NCBI RefSeq assembly: GCF_000346485.2
Contig: NZ_KQ976354.1
Span: 7,300,273 to 7,364,272, forward strand
Length of the DNA stretch: 64,000 nucleotides
Direction of reading: 5' to 3'
Origin: Scytonema hofmannii PCC 7110
Lineage (GTDB): Bacteria > Cyanobacteriota > Cyanobacteriia > Cyanobacteriales > Nostocaceae
The notes beneath the pieces were generated by a model, which saw only the letters and a list, made by a program, of their open reading frames with translations, was not told where the DNA came from and searched no databases. A program made the translations under genes and the position numbers. This document shows, piece after piece, positions 8,059 to 16,980 of this stretch. The first letter of the stretch is position 1. Each line of letters begins with the position of its first letter.

Positions 8059-9114
8059 ATGAAAACAATGCGGGTTCTGTTATCTGGGTATTACGGTAAG
8101 GGGAACGGTGGGGACGAAGCTTTATTAGCAACACTTCTACAAATGCTACCACCATCAGTCACACCTGTGGTTCTCTCTGGTAACCCCAAAGAAACAAGCG
8201 ATCGCTATGATGTGGAAGCACGCGATCGCATGAAAATCTCACCTGTTGTAGAAGCTTTGCGCTCTTGCGATGCTTTTATTTGGGGCGGTGGGAGTTTAAT
8301 TCAAGATACCACTAGTCTTGTCAGCCCTTTTTATTATGCGGGAATAATGGCGGTAGCCCAAAAAATGGGTTTGAAAACTGTTGCTTGGGGACAGGGAATC
8401 GGCCCGTTGAAGCGTCCTATCACTCGTTGGTTAGCACGGCAAACTTTTGGTGGTTGTACAAAAGTGAGTGTCCGCGATCGCACTTCTGCTGCTATACTAG
8501 CTGACTGGCAAGTTCCTTGTATTTTGGCTCCCGATCCAGTGTGGGCGTTGGAAGGTAAACCAGTTCCTGGTCTTTGGGATTTACCTGCTCCCAGAGTCGC
8601 GGTGACACTGAGAACTCACCCCGATTTAACAGAAACGCGTCTTGCTAACTTAACTCGCGCATTGGTTGATTTTCAAAAAGCGACACAAACTTATATATTA
8701 TTGCTACCGTTTCAAGAAAGCGAAGATTTAGAAATAGCTCAAGCCATTCAACCAAAACTTCAAGGTGTCAGCCAGATAATGTCCTTAAAAGAACCACAAC
8801 TTTTAAAAGGGGTTTTTCGCGGTGTAGAAATGGCAATTGGGATGCGCTTGCATAGCTTGATTATGGCTGCATCAGAAGGTTGTCGTTGTTTTGCTCTCAG
8901 TTACGATCCCAAAGTTAACCGATTGATGGAAGATTTAGATATGCCGGGATGGGATTTAGCAAATTTGCCTGACGATCCTAATGTTATTGGTAAAACATGG
9001 ATCGAGCATTACGCTAATGGCGATCCATTATCTACAGATAAAATACAGTCGTTAGTGGATAGAGCGCTCATGCACCGCGAGGTTTTGAAAGAAGTTTTAG
9101 GGACTTCCAAATAA
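8059..9114 (+). CDS. csaB: Polysaccharide pyruvyl transferase CsaB
   Basis: A 351-residue enzyme of the CsaB/WcaK family that transfers pyruvyl groups to cell-wall or S-layer-anchoring polysaccharide. Visible family motifs are LLSGYYGKGNGGDEALL at the N-terminus, WGGGSLIQD, WGQGIGPL, and the C-terminal GMRLHSLIMAA loop followed by SYDPKVNRLM. The first ATG (8059) abuts a CCAAAAT heptamer array, so the second ATG (8068, MRVLLSGYYG) may be the real start. The last four codons and the TAA are supplied by the left end of a MITE-like repeat (from 9101), so the native C-terminus has probably been replaced. Confidence 0.88.
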   Translation: MKTMRVLLSGYYGKGNGGDEALLATLLQMLPPSVTPVVLSGNPKETSDRYDVEARDRMKISPVVEALRSCDAFIWGGGSLIQDTTSLVSPFYYAGIMAVAQKMGLKTVAWGQGIGPLKRPITRWLARQTFGGCTKVSVRDRTSAAILADWQVPCILAPDPVWALEGKPVPGLWDLPAPRVAVTLRTHPDLTETRLANLTRALVDFQKATQTYILLLPFQESEDLEIAQAIQPKLQGVSQIMSLKEPQLLKGVFRGVEMAIGMRLHSLIMAASEGCRCFALSYDPKVNRLMEDLDMPGWDLANLPDDPNVIGKTWIEHYANGDPLSTDKIQSLVDRALMHREVLKEVLGTSK

Positions 9115-9224
9115 AAAAATATCTAACTTTCTCTTGTGGTGCGGTGCTCACAGCCCGCCACTAGCATGGGACAGGCGAGGACGCCCATCCCACAAGATGG
9201 GTGATTTATTTTTTGGACATCCCT
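9101..9224. mobile_element. MITE-like repeat, copy 2, overlapping the csaB stop
   Basis: The left end GGACTTCCAAATAAAAAAAT and the reverse complement of the right end, GGATGTCCAAAAAATAAATC, form imperfect terminal inverted repeats of about 20 bases. The core has the paired boxes CTTGTGG/CCACAAG. The first 14 bases are read as the last csaB codons and stop. Confidence 0.65.
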
Positions 9225-9256
9225 TAGAATAATAACAATCAACTAACGTTTTTCCT

Positions 9257-9865
9257 ATGACTACTGTTACCCCTAAACGCTTTACTTTAACTGATTTTCA
9301 TCGACTCATGGAATTGGGATTTCTGACAGAGGATGATCGAGTGGAGTTGATTAGAGGAGAATTGATACAAATGGCAGCAAAAGGCACGCGGCATTCTGTT
9401 TGTAACACAAAGTTATCGAAAGAATTGGAGAGATTGCTGGGGGATCGAGCTGTTGTCCGCGTGCAAGAGCCTATTATATTACTTCCAAATAGCGAACCCG
9501 AACCTGATGTTGCGATCGCACGGGGACAAGCTGATGATTATTTATCGAATCATCCTCAACCTGAAGATATTTTCCTAGTTATTGAAGTTGCTGATTCTTC
9601 TATTGACTACGACCAAAGTAGAAAATTGGAACTATATGCTGAAAATGGGATTAAAGATTATTGGATTGTTAATTTGGTAGCCAATCAATTAGAGTGCTAC
9701 AGTCAGCCTTATTTGAATGAGCAAGGAAAGTATGGTTATCGCTTAAAACAGATTGCGCTGAGACATGAATCGGTTGCAGTCACCGTTTTTTCTGATTTAT
9801 CTTTGGATTTGGATAGAGTTTTTCCTGGGTTGAAGAACCAGCGTGTTGGGAGTAATTTATATTAA
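9257..9865 (+). CDS. Uma2 family endonuclease (DUF820)
   Basis: A 202-residue PD-(D/E)XK-fold protein of the Uma2 family, which is greatly expanded in filamentous cyanobacteria. The predicted catalytic residues are all present: Glu35 in RGELI, Asp84 in PEPDVAI, and Glu110 in LVIEVADSS with Lys123 in SRKLELYAE. The substrate and biological role of these proteins are unknown; mobile-element and DNA-repair roles have been suggested for the fold. It follows a MITE copy and is followed 11 bases later by the DUF4241 gene, so the two may be co-transcribed. The ATG at 9257 gives the usual N-terminus with FTLTDFHRLMELG. Confidence 0.85.
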   Translation: MTTVTPKRFTLTDFHRLMELGFLTEDDRVELIRGELIQMAAKGTRHSVCNTKLSKELERLLGDRAVVRVQEPIILLPNSEPEPDVAIARGQADDYLSNHPQPEDIFLVIEVADSSIDYDQSRKLELYAENGIKDYWIVNLVANQLECYSQPYLNEQGKYGYRLKQIALRHESVAVTVFSDLSLDLDRVFPGLKNQRVGSNLY

Positions 9866-9876
9866 ATGAAAAATGA

Positions 9877-10551
9877 ATGAATATTTCTGTTTTTGCCAAA
9901 GCTTTTGAAGCAGAGTATAGATTGTTAAGTAACTCTTGGGGTGAAATTACATTAACGGCACATAACATTGGAGATTTGGTTTTAACTTCAGAAAAATTGG
10001 TGGCTTGCGATCCACTAACCTTCTTTGGTGCAGAATCTTTTGCTATCGAATTAAAAGCAGGTAGATATCCAACGATTTTAAGTATAGCCTATTTTCATAA
10101 AGACAAACAATTTGCAGTTGCTTATGCAATGCTTCTTTTAAAGAAGGAACCTGTTGTTAGGTTTGAAATGGCTACCATACTAGGCGAAGATATTAGTTCG
10201 CTTGAAGAAGGGAAAATATTTGGCTATGGAGTTGATTCTGGTATGGGGTGCTTTATGGATTCAAATGTCGCTCAACTGATTCTTGAGAAGAATTGGAATG
10301 CAGAAACAGATGAAGATTTTTTTTCTAGCCAACTTTTAGAAGCACTGCAAAAAAGCTCTAATTCCCCTTGGTGTTGGACAAATTTTTGTGTGGATGAGTC
10401 AACGCAAGCAAATATTATTGCGTTTGACTCTGGTTGGGGGGATGGGATATATCCTTCCTACTTTGGATATGATGTACAAGAAAACATTATCAGTGTTGTT
10501 ACTGAATTTATAAATCTTTTTGATTGGTGTGAAGATGCTGGTGTGAGTTAA
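9877..10551 (+). CDS. DUF4241 family protein
   Basis: A 224-residue soluble protein. The features I recognise as DUF4241 are the central FGYGVDSGMGCFMD segment and the near C-terminal FDSGWGDGIYPSYFGYD segment, with an acidic, aromatic-rich composition overall. Function is unknown; related proteins are sporadic in bacteria and some occur near toxin/immunity genes. It starts 11 bases after the Uma2 gene on the same strand. Two overlapping ATGs (9873 and 9877) are present and only 9877 is in the coding frame. There is no signal peptide or membrane segment. Confidence 0.7.
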   Translation: MNISVFAKAFEAEYRLLSNSWGEITLTAHNIGDLVLTSEKLVACDPLTFFGAESFAIELKAGRYPTILSIAYFHKDKQFAVAYAMLLLKKEPVVRFEMATILGEDISSLEEGKIFGYGVDSGMGCFMDSNVAQLILEKNWNAETDEDFFSSQLLEALQKSSNSPWCWTNFCVDESTQANIIAFDSGWGDGIYPSYFGYDVQENIISVVTEFINLFDWCEDAGVS

Positions 10552-10566
10552 TTGTTCAAGATCTAC

Positions 10567-10986
10567 TTAACCTTCCTTCTTGGCATCACTATTCTTGTTT
10601 TGTTCCATAAGATAATCGCAGATGCGGTGGATTTGTTGGCTATTCTCAGCAACAAGCTGTATGGCTTGAGTGGTAACCATCATTAATTCAGTTAAGCGAT
10701 CGACACGTTGCTCTAACTTACCAAGAGTTGCTGCATTTTCCAAGGTTTGTCTTTCAAGACGCGTGAGCATTTCATCATGCTTAGCAACTGTTTCAACAGT
10801 GCTAGTCGCTATTTGTGCAACCTGCGTCATAAGTGGAGCTAACTGATTGAGCATTTCAGCATGGGTTGCTAGCATTCGTTCCAATCGCTCAAGCCTGCTT
10901 TGTGGTCCGTTTTGTGTCATTGGTGTTTCTACATCATCTCTTTCATCCCAACCATATTTAAACACTAATTTGGGTGCGGGTTCCAT
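10567..10986 (-). CDS. Short coiled-coil protein downstream of the cobyrinate amidase gene
   Basis: A 139-residue helical protein with heptad-rich segments from about residue 30 to 130 (LERLERMLATHAEML, then TLGKLEQRVDRLTELM) and a basic tail. It begins 12 bases after the stop of the cobB/cbiA gene, so the two are probably co-transcribed, although nothing suggests a B12 function. A second candidate start is Met23, just before the first helix. Similar short coiled-coil proteins are common in cyanobacteria and have no assigned role. It converges with the DUF4241 gene, the two stops lying 15 bases apart. Confidence 0.65.
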   Translation of the reverse strand: MEPAPKLVFKYGWDERDDVETPMTQNGPQSRLERLERMLATHAEMLNQLAPLMTQVAQIATSTVETVAKHDEMLTRLERQTLENAATLGKLEQRVDRLTELMMVTTQAIQLVAENSQQIHRICDYLMEQNKNSDAKKEG

Positions 10987-10998
10987 ATCATTCTTCGT

Positions 10999-12480
10999 TT
11001 ATAACTGCTTATATTGTTCCGAACTCATCTGTTGATGAAAAAATTCTTGACAAGACTTTAAAAACCGTTGCGGAATTTCTAAATGCTCTCCCCAGTGCAA
11101 GTGAATATAAGAAGCGTGTAGGGAAGAAGGTAAACTCCATCCTTCGTATCCCGTAGATTCTTGAGAATCGTAGCGGTAAGTTTGAAATAGTGGTTGATGG
11201 GAAGTTAAAGTTAAACGGGAACGATGAAACTCATGCCCGCAAACAGTTGTACCTGCACGTATTAACAGACTATCTTGTTGGGCAATTGCTCGACGATATC
11301 CTAAAGTAAGATGCTTACCCATAACGGCTGTTGTTGGCAAAACACCTACCATTGACCAAGATTTACCTTCAAAATCAACAATTTCCTTGCATAAGTACAT
11401 TAATCCCCCACACTCAGCTATTGTCGGCATTCCAGAAACAATAGCTGAGTTGATTGCTGTCAGGACGTTGGCATTTTCTGCTAATTGCCGTGCAAAAACT
11501 TCTGGAAAACCACCTCCAAAATACATTCCCTTAACGCCTTTTGGCAGTTCAGCATCTTCTAACGGACTCCAAAAAACGAGTTCTGCACCCAACTCTTGCA
11601 GTAAATCAAGATTGTCTTGGTAGTAAAAATTGAAAGCGCGATCGCGAGCAATTGCTACCGGAATTTTGTCTTTAGAAACGCAGCCTGTAGCAGACGAACG
11701 CGGATCATTTTCTCCTTTATCCGCGTTCGTCTGCGTGCATCTGCGGTGACAATTTTGTATTTCCACTTTTAATAGTGGCAGTAAGCGTTCCCAATCAAAG
11801 CAAGAATCTCCTAAATCGGCCAGTCGATTAATCAAAGCATCCATTTGAGGAAGTTCTGCTGTCGGGACTAAACCTAAATGGCGATCGGGAATTGTAATGT
11901 TGTCTTCGCGTCGTAACACTCCAAGAATTGGTAACTGTAACGGTTCGAGAGCATTTTTGAGAAGATCGAGGTGGCGATCGCTTCCTACACGATTCAGGAC
12001 TACACCAACAATCTTAATTGTAGGATTATAAGAACGATAACCGTGAGCTATTGCTGCTACAGAACCAGATAATCGACTGCTATCGATAACCAGTACTACA
12101 GGTAAATCCAGCAGCTTTGCGATATGGGCTGTACTAGCATAGTTAGTCATTTGTCCTTTGTCATTTGCAGAGGACGAATGACCAATGACCAATGACGAAA
12201 TTCCATCAAACAATCCCATCACGCCTTCGACTATGGCATATTCACAGAGTTGAGAGTGATATGTAAAACATTCCTGCACGTAAGTTTCAGAAGTTAGTAC
12301 GGGGTCTAAATTACGACAAGCACGACCAGTGACGTACTGGTGAAACATCGGATCGATATAATCCGGACCAACTTTGAAAGACTGTACTTGAAAACCATGG
12401 CGACACAAAGACGCCAAAAAGGTGAGCACGACTGTCGTCTTGCCCACCCCACTTCGTTCTCCTGCAATAATTAAAGACAT
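10999..12480 (-). CDS. cobB: Cobyrinic acid a,c-diamide synthase (CbiA/CobB type)
   Basis: A 493-residue two-domain amidotransferase of cobalamin synthesis that adds amide groups at a and c using glutamine and ATP. The N-terminal dethiobiotin-synthetase-like domain starts LIIAGERSGVGKTTV (P-loop) and contains KVGPDYIDPMFH. The C-terminal class I glutaminase-like domain has the nucleophile in AECGGLMYL and the late His in SYIHLHWGEH. Two stretches do not look native. One (about residue 97-112) is encoded by GTCATTTG-type repeats; the other (about residue 248-268) is encoded by a perfect 15-bp palindrome at 11691-11733. Both are in frame and fall at loops or the interdomain linker, so the enzyme is probably active. 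Confidence 0.9.
   Translation of the reverse strand: MSLIIAGERSGVGKTTVVLTFLASLCRHGFQVQSFKVGPDYIDPMFHQYVTGRACRNLDPVLTSETYVQECFTYHSQLCEYAIVEGVMGLFDGISSLVIGHSSSANDKGQMTNYASTAHIAKLLDLPVVLVIDSSRLSGSVAAIAHGYRSYNPTIKIVGVVLNRVGSDRHLDLLKNALEPLQLPILGVLRREDNITIPDRHLGLVPTAELPQMDALINRLADLGDSCFDWERLLPLLKVEIQNCHRRCTQTNADKGENDPRSSATGCVSKDKIPVAIARDRAFNFYYQDNLDLLQELGAELVFWSPLEDAELPKGVKGMYFGGGFPEVFARQLAENANVLTAINSAIVSGMPTIAECGGLMYLCKEIVDFEGKSWSMVGVLPTTAVMGKHLTLGYRRAIAQQDSLLIRAGTTVCGHEFHRSRLTLTSHQPLFQTYRYDSQESTGYEGWSLPSSLHASYIHLHWGEHLEIPQRFLKSCQEFFHQQMSSEQYKQL
11691..11733. repeat. In-gene palindromic element within cobB
   Basis: CAGACGAACGCGGAT (11691-11705) is the exact inverse of ATCCGCGTTCGTCTG (11719-11733), with a 13-base loop. 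It is read in frame as part of the linker between the two CobB domains. Confidence 0.75.
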
Positions 12481-12482
12481 AC

Positions 12483-12547
12483 GATTTTAGATTTTGGATT
12501 TTGGATTGAATTTGAAATCTAAAATCCAAAATCCAAAATCCAAAATT
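12483..12547. repeat. Opposed heptamer arrays (TTTTGGA / TCCAAAA)
   Basis: TTTTGGAT-type units (12483-12508) face TCCAAAA-type units (12517-12547) across the opcA-cobB spacer and would fold into a hairpin. Confidence 0.7.
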
Positions 12548-12548
12548 A

Positions 12549-13922
12549 TTATTTAGCTAACTTCAGTACCTGAGATGTGATTGCAAGAATTTCTTCTAAG
12601 AGTGCTTCGCGACCCCAGCGTTGAACTTGCTGACTTAACAAAACTTCTGCTTTTTGCTCGGAAAGGGAAGTTACGTGTTGGAACAAACCTTGAGCTTGAG
12701 CACCGCCTTGTGTTTCTAACCGCATACAACCACCTGTCTCAGAACAGATGAGTGTGCCACAATTGGCTTGAGGATTGGTGGAACTGAGACGCAGAGCAAT
12801 TAAGTCACCAGGAATATCGCCTACATCAGCAACTGGTACGCCTGCTAACTCTGCTTCTACTTGTCTTTGTTCTGATGTCAGGAAGCTAACTCGCGTGATG
12901 TCGTAATCCCCGCTTTCTTTTTGATAAGAAACGGGACGCCATTGCAATCTGCTTGCTAACCACCCCAAATACAATAATGCTTGTACGGAACTGCCTTTTT
13001 CGTAATCGATATTGACTTTATCGACTTCTGGTAAAGCAGCACGACGTTGTGGGGGATCGTAAGCTTCGGCTGTTAACTCTTGCCATCCTGAAAGACGACG
13101 CCAGTTGAGATCGGCTATAGGTACACCCTTTTCTACTAACTCTTGCAAGTTAAGCAAATCATTTTCTGGCTCGTTAAAGTAACAGGAATCTACAATGACG
13201 TTGTTACAAACTACTGACAGTCGCTTAAATAAGGGGTTGTTGATATCTGGTGTTCCCTTCCACCACAGGAACTTGGGCAACCCACCAATCATCAATGCTG
13301 GAATCATCCCGCCAATTCTTTCCAAAGCTGTAGCGGTTCCTGTGAGAGTGATGTACTCACAGCAGACGAGAGTATTTGAAGACTGTTTTTGGATGGGGCA
13401 GTAGGCAGAAACTTGAGCCTTGACACCTGTGTCTTCACCTGCTATTGGCGACAGGTTAATAATTCGGCATGGGTTGCGGATAGCTATTTCGTCTGCAATT
13501 GTGGGGCTTGCAGAACTTGAGCCATAGGGAGCACTTGTACCATTGCCATCACCTGTTGCACCATTGGTATGGCGTTTGGCAAATTCCTCTCGCAATAGGG
13601 CGATGGTTTCTTCTGTCGCTGTTCCAGTTTCTGCTAGTCCGTGCTTTTTCTGCATCTCCTTCAATGCTGCTTGCATCTGAGGTCCGAAGATACCATCAAT
13701 GGGACCTTGGTAATATCCCAATGTCGCTAACAGAAGTTGAGTTTCTTCTGGTTCGTATACCACTAAAGTAAATGTGGTTGCCCTTGTAGCAGCAGGAAGT
13801 GTACCATCCTCGCCAGCAATGCCATAACTTTGCCAAATTTGATTGAGTTCCGCATCAATTTCTGTGAGCGAAACATCCTTGGGTGCCTGAAGTGAAAAAA
13901 TTGTAGGAGCTTGGGAAGTCAT
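12549..13922 (-). CDS. opcA: OpcA, glucose-6-phosphate dehydrogenase assembly/activator protein
   Basis: A 457-residue protein that activates and assembles Zwf, linking the oxidative pentose phosphate pathway to redox control. The N-terminal region contains a peptidoglycan-binding-like helical module (about 55-112, with LGYYQGPIDGIFGPQMQAALKEMQ), followed by a Gly/Ser/Thr-rich linker (about 118-140) and then the OpcA core with LPKFLWWKGTPD and a cysteine-containing stretch (PNCGTLICSETGGCMR) near residue 390-405. It lies immediately downstream of zwf, as in other heterocyst-formers. The PG-binding-like module has no signal peptide before it, so it is probably used for protein interaction in the cytoplasm rather than wall binding. 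Confidence 0.9.
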   Translation of the reverse strand: MTSQAPTIFSLQAPKDVSLTEIDAELNQIWQSYGIAGEDGTLPAATRATTFTLVVYEPEETQLLLATLGYYQGPIDGIFGPQMQAALKEMQKKHGLAETGTATEETIALLREEFAKRHTNGATGDGNGTSAPYGSSSASPTIADEIAIRNPCRIINLSPIAGEDTGVKAQVSAYCPIQKQSSNTLVCCEYITLTGTATALERIGGMIPALMIGGLPKFLWWKGTPDINNPLFKRLSVVCNNVIVDSCYFNEPENDLLNLQELVEKGVPIADLNWRRLSGWQELTAEAYDPPQRRAALPEVDKVNIDYEKGSSVQALLYLGWLASRLQWRPVSYQKESGDYDITRVSFLTSEQRQVEAELAGVPVADVGDIPGDLIALRLSSTNPQANCGTLICSETGGCMRLETQGGAQAQGLFQHVTSLSEQKAEVLLSQQVQRWGREALLEEILAITSQVLKLAK

Positions 13923-13925
13923 AGT

Positions 13926-14071
13926 GATTTTGGATTTTGGATTTTGGATTTTGGATTTGTGATTTTAGATTTTGGATTGTTAGTTGTTAGTTATTAGTTG
14001 TTAGTTGTTATTTACTACTAACTCATAACCTTTACTTTTAATCGAAAATCTAAAATCTAAAATCTAAAATT
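13926..14071. repeat. Heptamer arrays filling the zwf-opcA spacer
   Basis: TTTTGGA units (13926-13980), GTTAGTT units (13979-14010) and inverted TCTAAAA units (14043-14071) occupy nearly the whole spacer. The first and last can pair. Confidence 0.7.
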
Positions 14072-14072
14072 C

Positions 14073-15602
14073 TTAAAGTCTTCGCCAACGGCGAGCATCT
14101 TGGTTAATCAAGAGTTCTGCTTCGGCTGGTTCCCAAGTACCGGCTTCATATTTGGGAACTGTTGCCGGATCTGCAGGTGCATCCCATACTGAAAGCACTG
14201 GTGTTACTACCTGCCAAGCCGCTTCCACTTCATCTGCTCTTGTAAATAGTGATTGGTCGCCCATCATACAATCTAGCAGCAAGCGATCGTATGCATCGGA
14301 GGTCGCTGCAATTCCGAAGGAACCGTATGTAAAATCCATGTCAACGGAACGAGTCCGGAATTCTGCCCCAGGCATTTTCACCTCAAAACGCAAAGAAATT
14401 CCTTCGTTTGGTTGAATTCGCATTGCTAAGATGTTACTACCCATCTGTTGGGAAGCAGATGGAAACATCCGAGAGGGAACTTCACGGAAGTGAATGGAAA
14501 TCTCACTCACTTTTTTTGGCATCCGTTTACCAGTACGCAGGTAGAATGGTACTCCTTGCCAGCGCCAGTTATCAACCATGAACTTCACCGCTACATAAGT
14601 AGGTGTTGTAGATTCAGGATTAACCCCCGGTTCCTCATGATACCCAGACACGGGTTTCCCTTTCATCCAACCAGCACTGTACTGACCCCGTACTGCTGAA
14701 CGGTGCAGATTTTGAACATCAGCTAAACGAGTCGCTTGGAGAACTTTAACTTTCTCTGTCCGTAGACTGTCGGCATCTAAAGCGTTAGGTGGTTCGATCG
14801 CTGTTAAGCAGAAAAGTTGCATGAGGTGGTTTTGCAACATATCCCGCAATGCACCAGAACTTTCGTAATACCCGGCTCGGTCTTCCACGCCTACTGTTTC
14901 TGCTACAGTAATCTGAACGTGATCGACAAAGCGACGGTTCCACAGTGGTTCAAAGATGGCGTTAGCAAAGCGGAACACCAACAAATTCTGAACTGTTTCT
15001 TTACCTAAGTAGTGGTCAATCCGGTAAACTTGGCTTTCGTGGCAATATTTCTGTACGACCCGGTTCAAGCTTTGAGCAGAGGCTAAATCCCGACCAAAGG
15101 GTTTTTCAATGACCAAACGATGCTTGTACTGGTCTTCTAACATACCCGCATTGCCAAGTTGCTTAATACCCTCAGCAAAGAATTTTGGCGCAACGGAAAG
15201 GTAGAAAATTCTATTTCCTCTAGTTCCGCGTTTTTCGTCTAATTCAGTTAATAAATTATTCAGCTTTTGGTAGCTTTCTGGGTTGTCCATATCCCCAGAA
15301 CAATAATACAAACATTGGGAGAAATCTTGCCACAGCCCTTCTGGACCAAGCCCATCAGAAAACTCCTCAATACCCTGGCGCATCTGTTCGCGGAAGTAAT
15401 CGTGAGTCCAGTCTCTCCGCGCTACGCCAACTATAGTGGTTTCGGGAGGAATGCGCCGTTCTTTGCGTAATTTGTAAAGTGCCGGCACTAGTTTGCGCTG
15501 AGTTAAATCGCCGGAAGCACCATAGATAACTATGATTTGAGGTTCGGGCATTCGTTGCTGTTGCAAACCAACCCGCAACGGGTTTTCTAGGAATGTGACC
15601 AT
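14073..15602 (-). CDS. zwf: Glucose-6-phosphate 1-dehydrogenase Zwf
   Basis: A 509-residue enzyme that oxidises glucose-6-phosphate to 6-phosphogluconolactone with NADP. Visible motifs are the nucleotide-binding GASGDL (28-33), EKPFG (166-170) and the substrate-binding/catalytic RIDHYLGKE (194-202). Cysteines at 97, 101 and 187 are candidates for the redox (thioredoxin) control known for cyanobacterial Zwf, but assignment is an inference. It is third in the fbp-tal-zwf-opcA order; this operon supplies NADPH in darkness and in heterocysts. The ATG at 15602 gives the usual N-terminus with [11 protein letters not shown]. Confidence 0.96.
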   Translation of the reverse strand: MVTFLENPLRVGLQQQRMPEPQIIVIYGASGDLTQRKLVPALYKLRKERRIPPETTIVGVARRDWTHDYFREQMRQGIEEFSDGLGPEGLWQDFSQCLYYCSGDMDNPESYQKLNNLLTELDEKRGTRGNRIFYLSVAPKFFAEGIKQLGNAGMLEDQYKHRLVIEKPFGRDLASAQSLNRVVQKYCHESQVYRIDHYLGKETVQNLLVFRFANAIFEPLWNRRFVDHVQITVAETVGVEDRAGYYESSGALRDMLQNHLMQLFCLTAIEPPNALDADSLRTEKVKVLQATRLADVQNLHRSAVRGQYSAGWMKGKPVSGYHEEPGVNPESTTPTYVAVKFMVDNWRWQGVPFYLRTGKRMPKKVSEISIHFREVPSRMFPSASQQMGSNILAMRIQPNEGISLRFEVKMPGAEFRTRSVDMDFTYGSFGIAATSDAYDRLLLDCMMGDQSLFTRADEVEAAWQVVTPVLSVWDAPADPATVPKYEAGTWEPAEAELLINQDARRWRRL

Positions 15603-15641
15603 AACAAGTTTGGATGTGAGTTTTGCGATAACGGGGATTGT

Positions 15642-15724
15642 TGGTGGTTAGTAGTTAGTTGTTGGTTGTTAGTTGTTAACCACTAACCACTAACTACTAA
15701 CCACTAACCACTAACCACTAACTA
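15642..15724. repeat. Opposed heptamer arrays (GGTTAGT / ACTAACC) in the tal-zwf spacer
   Basis: GTTAGT-type units (15642-15677) are directly followed by ACTAACC-type units (15678-15724), giving a near-continuous potential stem of over 30 bp. Confidence 0.75.
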
Positions 15725-16867
15725 AACAGGTGACAATTGTCTCACCTTAGTTTCTAAGGATTTCATCAACGATTCAAAGGGCTTGACAAACTTATCAATA
15801 CCTTCCGTGAGGAGTTCATCCATGACAGTATTGATATCGATGTTGATGTCTGGATCTTTGAGGCTTTCGATGAGTTGGTAAGCTTCTTCTACTCCTGTTT
15901 CAAGGCGATTGGCTACGTTGCAGTGGTCGGCACAAGCGTCTATAGTCGCAGGTGGTAGGGTGTTTACAGTATCGGAACCGATTAACTCATCAACATACAT
16001 CACGTCGCTGTAATTTGGGTCTTTGGTGCTGGTGCTTGCCCATAGCAAGCGTTGTACTTGAGCACCTTTGGCTGCCAATGCTTTCCAACGCTCGTCGTTG
16101 ATAATCTTTTTGTACTCTTGATAAGCAATCTTGGCGTTAGCGATCGCAACTTTTCCTTTGACTGCTTTTAGCTTAGCTTCTACAGTGAGATCGTCAACGC
16201 CTTTTTGCAATTTAGCATCTATCTTACCATCAATGTTGGTATCGATCCGGCTGAGGAAGAAACTAGCAACAGAGGCAATTTTACTAATCTCCTTACCTTC
16301 TGCAACTCGTCTTTCCAAACCGCGAATGTATGCCCAAGCAGTATTGATATAGCTTTGAACGGAGAACAGCAGGGTCACGTTGACGCTGATTCCTTCGTAA
16401 ATTGCTTGCTCAAAGGCTGGTAAACCCGCCTCTGTACCGGGAATTTTAATCATGAGATTTTCCCGAGCAACTTCTTTGTAGTAGCGACGGGCTTCTTTGA
16501 TTGTTGCCTCAGTATCGTGAGCAATGGTTGGTGGTACTTCTATACTGACATAACCATCCAATCCCTGAGTTGCATCATAAACAGGGCGTAAAATATCACA
16601 CGCATTGCGGATATCTGCAAAAGCTAGCGATTCATAAATTTTGTATGTCGGTAATCCAGCGCTGATTCCTGATTCAATATCAGCGTCATAAATGGCATTT
16701 CCTGCGATCGCTTTTTCAAAAATAGCTGGGTTAGAAGTAATCCCACAGATTCCTTTGTTTTCAACTAAGTCTTTGAGTTCACCCGATTGAACGATATCAC
16801 GGCTCAAATTATCCATCCAGATACTTTGACCGAATTCTTTAATCTCTAGTAATTGATTAGTCGTCAT
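15722..16867 (-). CDS. tal: Transaldolase
   Basis: A 381-residue transaldolase of the long bacterial type, transferring dihydroxyacetone units between sugar phosphates. The N-terminal SIWMDNLSRDIVQSGEL and GITSNPAIFEKAI motifs and the Schiff-base lysine Lys141 in NLMIKIPGTEAG are clear; the C-terminal DELLTEGIDKFVKPFESL is also typical. It lies between fbp and zwf and completes the non-oxidative link of the pathway. The last coding bases meet an ACTAACC array. The ATG at 16867 has no strong Shine-Dalgarno, so it may depend on the polycistronic transcript. Confidence 0.95.
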   Translation of the reverse strand: MTTNQLLEIKEFGQSIWMDNLSRDIVQSGELKDLVENKGICGITSNPAIFEKAIAGNAIYDADIESGISAGLPTYKIYESLAFADIRNACDILRPVYDATQGLDGYVSIEVPPTIAHDTEATIKEARRYYKEVARENLMIKIPGTEAGLPAFEQAIYEGISVNVTLLFSVQSYINTAWAYIRGLERRVAEGKEISKIASVASFFLSRIDTNIDGKIDAKLQKGVDDLTVEAKLKAVKGKVAIANAKIAYQEYKKIINDERWKALAAKGAQVQRLLWASTSTKDPNYSDVMYVDELIGSDTVNTLPPATIDACADHCNVANRLETGVEEAYQLIESLKDPDINIDINTVMDELLTEGIDKFVKPFESLMKSLETKVRQLSPV

Positions 16868-16888
16868 AACTGTACCTGTTTTGTGTGT

Positions 16889-16980
16889 TTGTTAGTTGTT
16901 AGTTGTTGGTTGTTAGTTGTTGGTTGTTAGTTGTTGGTTGCTCTACTAACCACTAACCACTAACCACTAACCACTAACTA
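16889..16980. repeat. Opposed heptamer arrays in the fbp-tal spacer
   Basis: GTTAGTT/GTTGGTT units (16889-16940) are followed by ACTAACC units (16944-16980). As in the other spacers of this operon they could form a long hairpin. Confidence 0.75.
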
